A stretch of 7,044 nt of DNA, taken from the NCBI GenBank assembly GCA_964640515.1, contig CAZXFG010000038.1, positions 1 to 7,044 of the forward strand, written 5' to 3'. The position numbers and the translations under genes were made by a program. Positions 1-4,979 of the stretch are shown piece after piece. The stretch comes from CAZXFG01 sp964640515 (GTDB taxonomy: Bacteria; Patescibacteriota; Patescibacteriia; Magasanikbacterales; GWA2-37-8). The stretch's first letter is position 1, and every line of letters begins with the position of its first letter. The notes under the pieces were generated by a model that saw only the letters and a program-made list of their open reading frames with translations, was not told the origin of the DNA and did not search any database.

Positions 1-24
1 GTTCGTATATACAGCTCAAGAATC

Positions 25-55
25 AAAAAATCCCGACAGTTAATCGGGATTTTTT
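25..55 (-). terminator. Intrinsic terminator after efp (bidirectional)
   Basis: A 12-bp perfect stem (25-36 paired with 44-55) encloses a 7-base loop. The inner part is the GC-rich TCCCGA/TCGGGA and the outer part is six A:T pairs. Read on the minus strand, the hairpin ends in six U and lies just past the efp stop codon, so it should end the efp transcript. It also has a T-rich tail on the plus strand (50-63), so it could stop transcripts entering from the left. No gene is visible in bases 1-24. Confidence 0.88.
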
Positions 56-64
56 ATTTTTTTC

Positions 65-625
65 TTACGCCCTGGCGCTGTAATCGCCGGTCTCCGTATT
101 CACCAAGATATCTTCACCCTCTTTGATGAATATCGGAGCTTGAAGATGGAGGCCGTTATCCAAAACAATTTCTTTGGTCACATTCCCGGCGGCGCTATTC
201 CCTTTTACCGCCGGTGGAGCTTCCACCACTTTATACTGCACCTTTTTAGGCAACTGGATGCTGACTGGCACACCTTCATACAAACCTACAATCACTTCCA
301 ATCCATCCTTGAGATACTTGCCTTCACCCCCCACCAAATCACCATTCATCTCCACCTGTTCATAGGAGCTCATATTCATGAGGGCGTAATTGTCACCAGT
401 TTTATATAAATACTGCATGGTCTGAAAATTCACATCCACGATTTCTATGGTTTCGCTGGTTTTATAAGTATTTTCAATCACTTTGCCCGACCCTAAATGC
501 TTCATGCGGGTACGAGTAAAAGCCGCGCCTTTGCCCGGATTGATGTGTTGAAATTCCACTACCACATACAATTCGCCATTTTGCTTGATTACTACCCCTT
601 TTCTGATTTCATTGGTTGAGGCCAT
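65..625 (-). CDS. efp: Elongation factor P (EF-P)
   Basis: EF-P binds between the P and E sites of the ribosome and speeds peptide bond formation when polyproline stretches stall translation. The 186-residue protein has the usual family length and three-domain layout: an N-terminal KOW-like domain (about 1-63), a middle OB domain (about 65-128, with MQYLYKTGDNYALMN) and a C-terminal OB domain ending in NTETGDYSARA, matching the family's terminal signature. The tip of the first-domain loop reads PGKGAAF, with Lys32 where E. coli EF-P carries the beta-lysylated Lys34. The gene directly upstream encodes the matching modifying enzyme, so Lys32 is the likely modification site. The start is chosen because MASTNEIRKG aligns with the family N-terminus. 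There is no Shine-Dalgarno sequence; the bases before the ATG are all A/T apart from one G. A terminator follows directly. The protein itself contains a Pro-Pro pair (EAPPAV). Confidence 0.97.
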   Translation of the reverse strand: MASTNEIRKGVVIKQNGELYVVVEFQHINPGKGAAFTRTRMKHLGSGKVIENTYKTSETIEIVDVNFQTMQYLYKTGDNYALMNMSSYEQVEMNGDLVGGEGKYLKDGLEVIVGLYEGVPVSIQLPKKVQYKVVEAPPAVKGNSAAGNVTKEIVLDNGLHLQAPIFIKEGEDILVNTETGDYSARA

Positions 626-648
626 ATATTCTTATATTTATAATCCCG

Positions 649-748
649 GCGCTTTTGGCATTTTTTGAGCGGGTTATGAAGCCGAGGCTTCACCCGCCTA
701 GGCGGGGCCCTTGGCGGGCGAGGAAAGCGAAAAAATTGCCAAACGCGC
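649..748. repeat. Nested inverted-repeat element between epmA and efp
   Basis: The 128-base gap between epmA and efp holds almost nothing but inverted repeats. Outer arms at 649-666 and 730-748 are complementary over 17 pairs with one mismatch and one bulged base; they contain TTTGGCA followed by a T6 run. Inside are a hairpin at 669-697 (GCGGGT/ACCCGC outer stem, GAAGCC/GGCTTC inner stem, with a TAT bulge), a perfect 14-base palindrome CCCGCCTAGGCGGG at 693-706, GGGCCC at 705-710, and another GGCGGG at 713-718. The CCCGCC segment can pair with three different partners, so the inner stems compete. In the epmA-efp transcript this would be the inter-cistronic region or efp leader. It may be a palindromic intergenic repeat, a structured leader or an RNA-processing site; the sequence alone does not decide. 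No obvious target-site duplication flanks it. Confidence 0.7.
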
Positions 749-753
749 TGATT

Positions 754-1785
754 TTAAATTATTTGATCCTTTATTGATTGAAAAATTACTTCATTCAAAT
801 CCCGCGCTTCGGTAAATAATAATACCATGCGATCCACTCCTAAGGCAATGCCCCCGGCTTCCGGCACGCCGGATTGCAGGGCGGCGATAAAATCCGGATC
901 TACCGGCCAAGTTTCTTTACCCAACATTTTTCTCTTCTCTCTATCTTCTTCCAAGCGTTCGGCCTGTTCCTTCGCGTCTACCAATTCGCCAAAGGCATTA
1001 GCCAATTCTAAACCGCCAATATACAATTCAAACCTTTCCGCATAACGCGAATCAATCGCGCTCCGACGGGACAAAGAAGACATAGAAGCCGGATAATCAT
1101 AAATAAATACCGGTCGTTCCCAACCCAAACGCGGTTCAATCTGATTCAAAAATATTTTATAAAATAAATCCTCAAACACATCATCTGCCGACACCGCCAG
1201 CCCTAATTTTTTAACCAACTCGCCCATGGCCGGCAACTCCAAATACTCGTCTAAATTAACTCCCACCAATTTCTGCCAAATTTCTTTCATGCTGTGGCGC
1301 TCCCAAACCCCATCAATATTTATTTCCCGCTCTTTATATTTAATTTTATTCACTCCTAATCTCGCCCCCACAAATTTAAATAAATTTTCCGTGTCATCCA
1401 TAATCTCCGACAAATTTCCGGGCGCCCGATACCATTCAATCATGGTAAATTCGGTGTTATGCCGGCCGCCAAAATCTTCATAATCACGAAAGCATTTACA
1501 AATTTGAAAAATCTTCGGCCAGCCCGCGGCCAGTAATTTTTTCATGGCGAATTCCGGAGAAGTTTGCAAATAAAATTTATGACTTTCACTCCGCGGATCA
1601 TGTAATTCCACCGGCACGGGGTTCAAATACGGCTCCTGTCCGGGTAATTTTACGGCCACCGGAGTATCAGTTTCCACGAAATCTCGCGACCAAAAAAAAT
1701 CGCGAATCAAATGGATAATAACAGCTCGTTGCCGGTATATTTCAGCTATTCTCGGGTTATTCTTTAATTCAATCCAAGTGGACAT
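754..1785 (-). CDS. epmA: EF-P lysine lysyltransferase EpmA (GenX/PoxA family)
   Basis: This is a class II aminoacyl-tRNA-synthetase-like enzyme that activates a lysine derivative with ATP and attaches it to the conserved lysine of EF-P rather than to tRNA. The 343-residue protein consists of the catalytic domain alone, close to the E. coli length of 325, and lacks the N-terminal OB anticodon-binding domain of lysyl-tRNA synthetase. Motif 1 lies near 28-43 (DFVETDTPV). Motif 2 is around Arg100 and continues as RHNTEFTMIEWY. ELANAF is at 260-265, and motif 3 is GGIALGVDR (311-319). Ala314 sits where E. coli EpmA has Ala298 and lysyl-tRNA synthetases have Gly, a position tied to use of beta-lysine. 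The adjacent efp gene supports the assignment. No EpmB-type lysine 2,3-aminomutase or EpmC hydroxylase is in the window. The start is the only reasonable one, since the next Met is residue 81. It has no Shine-Dalgarno sequence and lies ten bases after a terminator. Confidence 0.93.
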   Translation of the reverse strand: MSTWIELKNNPRIAEIYRQRAVIIHLIRDFFWSRDFVETDTPVAVKLPGQEPYLNPVPVELHDPRSESHKFYLQTSPEFAMKKLLAAGWPKIFQICKCFRDYEDFGGRHNTEFTMIEWYRAPGNLSEIMDDTENLFKFVGARLGVNKIKYKEREINIDGVWERHSMKEIWQKLVGVNLDEYLELPAMGELVKKLGLAVSADDVFEDLFYKIFLNQIEPRLGWERPVFIYDYPASMSSLSRRSAIDSRYAERFELYIGGLELANAFGELVDAKEQAERLEEDREKRKMLGKETWPVDPDFIAALQSGVPEAGGIALGVDRMVLLFTEARDLNEVIFQSIKDQII

Positions 1786-1794
1786 AAAAGCGGT

Positions 1795-1830
1795 AAAAAA
1801 TACGATCCGCCCTTGGGCGGACCGTATTTT
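1795..1830 (-). terminator. Intrinsic terminator of rpsF-ssb-rpsR, directly before epmA
   Basis: Bases 1797-1812 pair with 1815-1830 to give a 16-bp stem with a very small loop, GC-rich at the top (CCGCCC/GGGCGG). The single non-Watson-Crick position (1805/1822) is an acceptable G:U pair in minus-strand RNA but an A:C mismatch in plus-strand RNA, so the hairpin is suited to the minus strand. Six U (1800-1795) end the hairpin in that direction. It lies 20 bases past the rpsR stop and only ten bases before the epmA ATG, so any epmA transcript begun upstream must read through it. Confidence 0.88.
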
Positions 1831-1850
1831 CGGTTTAATTTAGAGAACCA

Positions 1851-2099
1851 TTATCTGGCCAAAAAGGACATTAGCGATGCTTGGCGAGCGCGCTTAATCG
1901 CGTTAGCGGCCTGGCGCTGATGCTTGGCGCAGAGCCCGCTTCTGCGTCGCGGGGCAATCTTCAAGTAAGAAGACACGAAACGGCGCAAATTCCCCACATC
2001 CTTGTAGTCCACCACCGTTCTATTGTTGGTGCAATAGAAACAAGCGCGGGTGGTCTTTTTCCGTTCACGGGGTTTACGTTTTTGATTTCTCATTATCAT
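1851..2099 (-). CDS. rpsR: 30S ribosomal protein bS18
   Basis: S18 binds 16S rRNA on the 30S platform as a heterodimer with S6, encoded two genes upstream. The 82-residue protein has the usual family size, a basic N-terminus (NQKRKPRERKK) and the core YKDVGNLRRFVSSYLKIAPRRRSGLCAKHQRQ. Cys20 and Cys23 (CFYC) with Cys57 and His60 (CAKH) form a CxxC...CxxH set, so this is the zinc-ligand (C+) form of S18. Two in-frame starts are possible: the ATG at 2099, two bases after the ssb stop, and the ATG at 2093, which gives MRNQKRKP. The protein data cannot separate them; the first is listed because it fits the TAA-N2-ATG spacing seen at other junctions. There is no Shine-Dalgarno sequence. A terminator follows, and no rplI (L9) comes after it. 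Confidence 0.96.
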   Translation of the reverse strand: MIMRNQKRKPRERKKTTRACFYCTNNRTVVDYKDVGNLRRFVSSYLKIAPRRRSGLCAKHQRQAANAIKRARQASLMSFLAR

Positions 2100-2101
2100 A
2101 A

Positions 2102-2536
2102 TTAAAAAGGTATATCTTCTACTTTAATTTCTTCTTCCAGCGCTTCAGCGGCAGGGACTCCAGCGGATGCTGGCGCCGGAGCATGGGCAGAACCGGCCGT
2201 ATCGCTCGGACGGCCATCCAGCATTATCATGCTATCCGCCACTATTTCAGTGCGGTAGCGCTTTACTCCATCCTGACCGGTCCAATCTCTGGTCTGCAAT
2301 CGGCCTTCCACATAAATCCGGCTGGCTTTCCTTAAATATTGCCCGGCTGTTTCAGCCAATTTTCCCCACATCACTACATTGTGATATTCAGCCAACTTTT
2401 GTTTTTGACCGCTGGCGTCGGTCCAGACGCGGCTGGTCGCAACCGAAATTGTGGTGACTGATTTCCCGCTTTGCAAACTACGCAATTCTGGGTCGCGGGT
2501 CAACCGTCCGATGATGGTGGCGCGATTGAGATCCAT
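2102..2536 (-). CDS. ssb: Single-stranded DNA-binding protein (SSB)
   Basis: SSB coats single-stranded DNA during replication, recombination and repair and recruits partner proteins through its C-terminal tip. The 144-residue protein has an OB-fold domain at about 1-107, beginning with the typical MDLNRATIIGRLTRDPELR and containing WGKLAETAGQYLRKASRIYVEGRL. A flexible Pro/Ala-rich linker follows (about 110-130), then the acidic tail EEEIKVEDIPF, whose last residues DIPF are the standard partner-binding tip. It is somewhat shorter than E. coli SSB (178 residues) because the linker is short. The gene sits between rpsF and rpsR, the classic bacterial order, 24 bases after rpsF. The bases before the ATG are almost pure A/T, with no Shine-Dalgarno sequence. 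The rpsR ATG follows the stop codon by two bases, so translation of the two is probably coupled. Confidence 0.97.
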   Translation of the reverse strand: MDLNRATIIGRLTRDPELRSLQSGKSVTTISVATSRVWTDASGQKQKLAEYHNVVMWGKLAETAGQYLRKASRIYVEGRLQTRDWTGQDGVKRYRTEIVADSMIMLDGRPSDTAGSAHAPAPASAGVPAAEALEEEIKVEDIPF

Positions 2537-2560
2537 ACATTTAAATTTAAAAAATAATAT

Positions 2561-3067
2561 TTAGATGCCGGCCACTAAATTCTTATCATCCAAAATTTCA
2601 TCCAATTTCTTATCTATATCCTTTAAATCCAAGGTTGTTTTGCGGGTTTCAGTCTTGATGGCGGGAACTTCCGCCTTTATTTCCTCTTTCTTTTCTTCTC
2701 TTTTCTCAAAAACCACCGGACGGCTGTCAACTCCCAAATCTTCCCGGCTATATCCATAGGCCGGAGTGGCGCTCGGAGCATATTTTATCTTGAAACGAGT
2801 GATGACCGCGCGCAACAACTCTCTCATCAAACCAAGTTTTTCGTGCAGAATCTTCAAACTATCAGCTTCGGCGCTAAAGATAATGGTATAAAAATAACCA
2901 TAACGAATCTGTTTGATCGGATAAGCTAAACGATTTTTTCCCATCTTTACCAATTCGGTTTCGCCGGAATGCTCTTTTACTATTTTTAATATCTCTCCCG
3001 CTTTTTCTTCGGATTCATTTTCATCCAAAGTTCCGGGCAACACTAAAAGCAATTCGTACTTTTGCAT
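2561..3067 (-). CDS. rpsF: 30S ribosomal protein bS6 with long charged C-terminal tail
   Basis: S6 joins S18 on the 30S platform during small-subunit assembly. Residues 1-95 match the S6 fold: MQKYELLLVLPGTLDE at the start, then KMGKNRLAYPIKQIRYGYFYTIIFSAEADSL, then LRAVITRFKIKY. The protein is 168 residues, whereas many S6 proteins end near 95-135. The extra 70 or so residues (97-168) comprise a Tyr/Pro-containing linker, a Lys/Glu-rich stretch (EKREEKKEEIKAE, 121-133) and a possible terminal helix (TTLDLKDIDKKLDEILDD, about 144-161). Long S6 tails are, to my knowledge, common in Patescibacteria, but their role is unknown to me. This is the first gene of the rpsF-ssb-rpsR operon, with a strong promoter and a folded leader upstream. 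No convincing Shine-Dalgarno sequence is present; an AGAGAAAGA stretch is about nine bases too far from the ATG. Confidence 0.95.
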   Translation of the reverse strand: MQKYELLLVLPGTLDENESEEKAGEILKIVKEHSGETELVKMGKNRLAYPIKQIRYGYFYTIIFSAEADSLKILHEKLGLMRELLRAVITRFKIKYAPSATPAYGYSREDLGVDSRPVVFEKREEKKEEIKAEVPAIKTETRKTTLDLKDIDKKLDEILDDKNLVAGI

Positions 3068-3093
3068 AAAATTTAAATCTTTCTCTGTTTAAA

Positions 3094-3145
3094 TTAACTC
3101 GGAAGTCCGCAAACCCCGCCAAATTAGGACTGCGACCAAGGTTAA
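3094..3145 (-). promoter_or_regulatory. Candidate S6:S18-binding autoregulatory leader of rpsF
   Basis: The rpsF leader RNA (minus strand) can form a basal stem UUAAC/GUUAA (3141-3145 with 3094-3098) and an upper hairpin AGUCC/GGACU (3127-3131 with 3104-3108). Between them is an internal loop whose 3' side contains CCG (3100-3102). Published work on the S6:S18-complex-binding motif describes a conserved CCG in a bulge flanked by a stem and a hairpin in the 5' leaders of S6/S18 operons, where the S6:S18 complex binds its own mRNA. Location, operon and layout all agree. The fold starts about five bases after the predicted transcription start. A rival pairing (CUUGG with CCGAG) would bury the CCG, and the 18-base hairpin loop is large, so this remains a candidate. 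Confidence 0.55.
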
Positions 3146-3156
3146 TAAGTGGGGAT

Positions 3157-3185
3157 ATATTAACATCCTAGCCAAAAAAAGTCAA
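3157..3185 (-). promoter_or_regulatory. Sigma70-type promoter of rpsF-ssb-rpsR
   Basis: On the minus strand a -35 box TTGACT (3185-3180) is followed by a 17-base spacer and a -10 box TAATAT (3162-3157), with an extended -10 TG one base upstream of the -10. Both boxes are close to the housekeeping sigma70 consensus and the spacing is ideal. The start of transcription would be near 3150, giving a leader of about 83 bases before the rpsF ATG. It stands back to back with the pilB promoter, the two -35 regions being about six bases apart. Confidence 0.8.
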
Positions 3186-3191
3186 CATTTC

Positions 3192-3220
3192 TGGTTCAGG
3201 CGCTATTTTTATGTTATAAT
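3192..3220 (+). promoter_or_regulatory. Extended -10 promoter of the pilB-pilC-pilM operon
   Basis: A perfect -10 box TATAAT at 3215-3220 is preceded by TG at 3212-3213, forming the extended -10 TGTTATAAT. The -35 position 17 bases upstream (TGGTTC, 3192-3197) is a poor match, as is often tolerated when an extended -10 is present. Transcription would start near 3227, leaving a leader of only about 26 bases. An imperfect palindrome (AGT-CTTTAAAG-ACT, 3227-3241) lies at the predicted start and could be an operator, although nothing else supports that. Confidence 0.72.
3200..3217 (+). repeat. 18-base direct repeat, copy 1 (over the pilB -10 box)
   Basis: GCGCTATTTTTATGTTAT occurs here and again, without any mismatch, at 3242-3259, exactly 42 bases downstream. 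This copy supplies the TG and the first three bases of the -10 box TATAAT. It also contains ATG-TTA followed by TAA, so it copies the pilB start region but stops after two codons. Confidence 0.9.
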
Positions 3221-3241
3221 ATGTTTAGTCTTTAAAGTACT

Positions 3242-3259
3242 GCGCTATTTTTATGTTAT
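3242..3259 (+). repeat. 18-base direct repeat, copy 2 (over the pilB start codon)
   Basis: This is the second exact copy of GCGCTATTTTTATGTTAT. Its ATG at 3253 is the pilB start codon and its last bases encode Met-Leu and the first base pair of the Ser codon region. The repeat therefore covers the whole translation initiation region, which has no Shine-Dalgarno sequence. Confidence 0.9.
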
Positions 3260-4977
3260 CAGCAAAAACCTTGCAAGAGGTCTTGAAAAAATACAAATTT
3301 AAACTAACCGCGGCCGACTTGAAGACCACGCAAACTAAGGCCGTCAAATTAAAAAAAGAGCCGGAGGAGGTGTTGATTAATGATAACTTGGTGGACGAAA
3401 CAGAACTATACGAAAAAGCCGGAGATTATTTGGGATTCCCATTTATCGGCTTAAAAGGAAAAGAAATAAAAAAGGAAGTGCTGGAACTAATCCCCTCTCC
3501 ATTGGCCGGCGCTCATCAGGTGGTGGCTTTTGATAAAGATAAAAATGAAATCAAGCTGGCCATGACTGACCCGACCGATATTCAAACCATTGAATTTCTG
3601 CGCCGCAAAACCGGATTAGAGCCCAAGGCGTATATAACCACTCCCGGCGACCTGCGTGAGGCCCTGCGCCGTTATCACGCCGGACTGGAAGAAGATTTAC
3701 GCGTTATCCAAGACGGCGTCGGAGAATTAGACACCAAAGAACTGAAAAAAGCGGCTGAAGAACTGCCTATCGTCAATATCGTGAATAGCGTTCTGGAACA
3801 CGCGGTTTTTGAAAACGCCTCTGATATCCATCTGGAACCCTTGGAAAAAGAGATTTCCGTGCGTTATCGCATTGACGGCATTCTTAAACCGGTCATGACC
3901 CTGCCTAAACAAATTCAAAACGGCATTGTGGCCAGAATCAAAATCTTGGCCAATTTAAAACTGGACGAGCACATGGCGCCCCAGGACGGACGCTTCAAAA
4001 TACAAATTCAGGACGATAAAGTGGCTTTTCGCACCTCTATAATCCCGGTTTATGACGGGGAGAAAATTGTCTTGCGTCTGTTGCATGAAGGCGCTAAACC
4101 GCTAACTTTAGATCAGCTCGGTTTTTTGGATAAAGCCAAAAAATTGGTGGAAACAGCCATCAAAAAACCGCACGGCATGATATTGGTAACCGGCCCGACC
4201 GGTTCCGGTAAAACTACCACCCTTTATTCCATTTTGGGCATTTTGAACCAGCCGGGAGTGAATATTTCCACTATTGAAGACCCTATTGAATATCATATCG
4301 CCGGTGTTAACCAAAGCCAGATAAACCCAAAAGTGGGTTTTACTTTCGCCACCGGTCTGCGCGCTTTTTTACGCCAAGACCCCAACATTATCATGGTCGG
4401 TGAAATCCGCGACCAGGAAACAGCTGAAATCGCCATACACGCGGCCATGACCGGCCATTTGGTGCTTTCCACTTTGCATACCAACGACGCTCCCACTACC
4501 CTGCCTCGTTTGATTGACATGGGCGTTCCGCCATTTCTCGTGGCTTATACCGCCAACATTATCGTGGCCCAGCGTCTGGTGCGTAAAACCTGCACCTTCT
4601 GCCGTAAAGAATTTCATCTGGACAAAGATTCCATCAAACAGTTGGAGCGCGCTTTTGACGTAAAAAAAGTTTCGCGACTATTTAAAGAATACGGGGCATT
4701 GAAAACAACGGAAAAAAACTTGTCTAAAATGGTTTTTTATCAAGGCGCCGGCTGTCGTCGTTGCGGACAAAGCGGATTTAAAGGACGCCTGGGGATCTAT
4801 GAAATTTTAGAAATAGACGATGAGTTAATAAGAAAAATAAATGCCGGCATCACGGCTGATCAGATCCGCGAATACGCCCGCGCTCATGGCATGTTAACCA
4901 TGTTTGAGGACGGCCTCATCAAAGCTAAAATGGGTATTACCACTATCAGTGAAATACTAAGAGTGACCAAAGATTAA
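3253..4977 (+). CDS. pilB: Type IV pilus assembly ATPase PilB (GspE/PilB family)
   Basis: PilB is the hexameric cytoplasmic ATPase that drives addition of pilin subunits to a growing type IV pilus. The 574-residue protein has an N-terminal MshEN/T2SSE_N-type domain (about 40-145). The central N2 domain includes ASDIHLEP (189-196) and a conserved RYRIDG. In the C-terminal ATPase domain I see Walker A GPTGSGKT (314-321), an Asp box STIEDPIEY (339-347), Walker B NIIMVGEIRD with Glu384, and a His box TGHLVLSTLHTNDA (400-413). A tetracysteine zinc site is formed by CTFC (447-450) and CRRC (501-504), which is typical of PilB/GspE and usually absent from the retraction ATPase PilT. All catalytic motifs are intact. 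It is the first gene of the operon, and pilC starts two bases after its stop codon. The GspE of a type II secretion system is related, but the following pilC and pilM favour a pilus. Confidence 0.95.
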   Translation: MLSAKTLQEVLKKYKFKLTAADLKTTQTKAVKLKKEPEEVLINDNLVDETELYEKAGDYLGFPFIGLKGKEIKKEVLELIPSPLAGAHQVVAFDKDKNEIKLAMTDPTDIQTIEFLRRKTGLEPKAYITTPGDLREALRRYHAGLEEDLRVIQDGVGELDTKELKKAAEELPIVNIVNSVLEHAVFENASDIHLEPLEKEISVRYRIDGILKPVMTLPKQIQNGIVARIKILANLKLDEHMAPQDGRFKIQIQDDKVAFRTSIIPVYDGEKIVLRLLHEGAKPLTLDQLGFLDKAKKLVETAIKKPHGMILVTGPTGSGKTTTLYSILGILNQPGVNISTIEDPIEYHIAGVNQSQINPKVGFTFATGLRAFLRQDPNIIMVGEIRDQETAEIAIHAAMTGHLVLSTLHTNDAPTTLPRLIDMGVPPFLVAYTANIIVAQRLVRKTCTFCRKEFHLDKDSIKQLERAFDVKKVSRLFKEYGALKTTEKNLSKMVFYQGAGCRRCGQSGFKGRLGIYEILEIDDELIRKINAGITADQIREYARAHGMLTMFEDGLIKAKMGITTISEILRVTKD

Positions 4978-4979
4978 AT

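Noticed and set aside
140..409. Open frames on the plus strand opposite efp, and similar ones opposite epmA, rpsR, ssb and rpsF
   Set aside because: They lie wholly within confidently identified genes on the other strand, and their products look like no known family and have the odd composition expected of antisense frames.
637..642. TATAAA on the minus strand just before efp as a possible -10 box
   Set aside because: There is no -35 match at 16-18 bases (AAAAAT there), no extended -10 TG, and it would leave a leader of only about four bases. The sequence is simply A/T-rich.
649..748. The nested inverted repeat as a MITE or insertion-sequence remnant
   Set aside because: Terminal inverted repeats are present, but I see no target-site duplication at its edges and no transposase fragment. 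It is kept only as an inverted-repeat element.
754..1785. epmA as a lysyl-tRNA synthetase gene
   Set aside because: The N-terminal anticodon-binding OB domain is absent, the length fits EpmA, Ala replaces Gly in motif 3, and efp is adjacent.
3211..3219. Two-codon reading frame ATG-TTA-TAA in the first 18-base repeat as a regulatory upstream frame
   Set aside because: It lies upstream of the predicted transcription start near 3227 and overlaps the -10 box, so it is probably not transcribed from this promoter.
4108..4617. Overlapping minus-strand open frames inside pilB (also inside pilC and pilM)
   Set aside because: The plus-strand proteins have intact family motifs across these stretches; the minus-strand frames overlap each other and have no promoter or family features.
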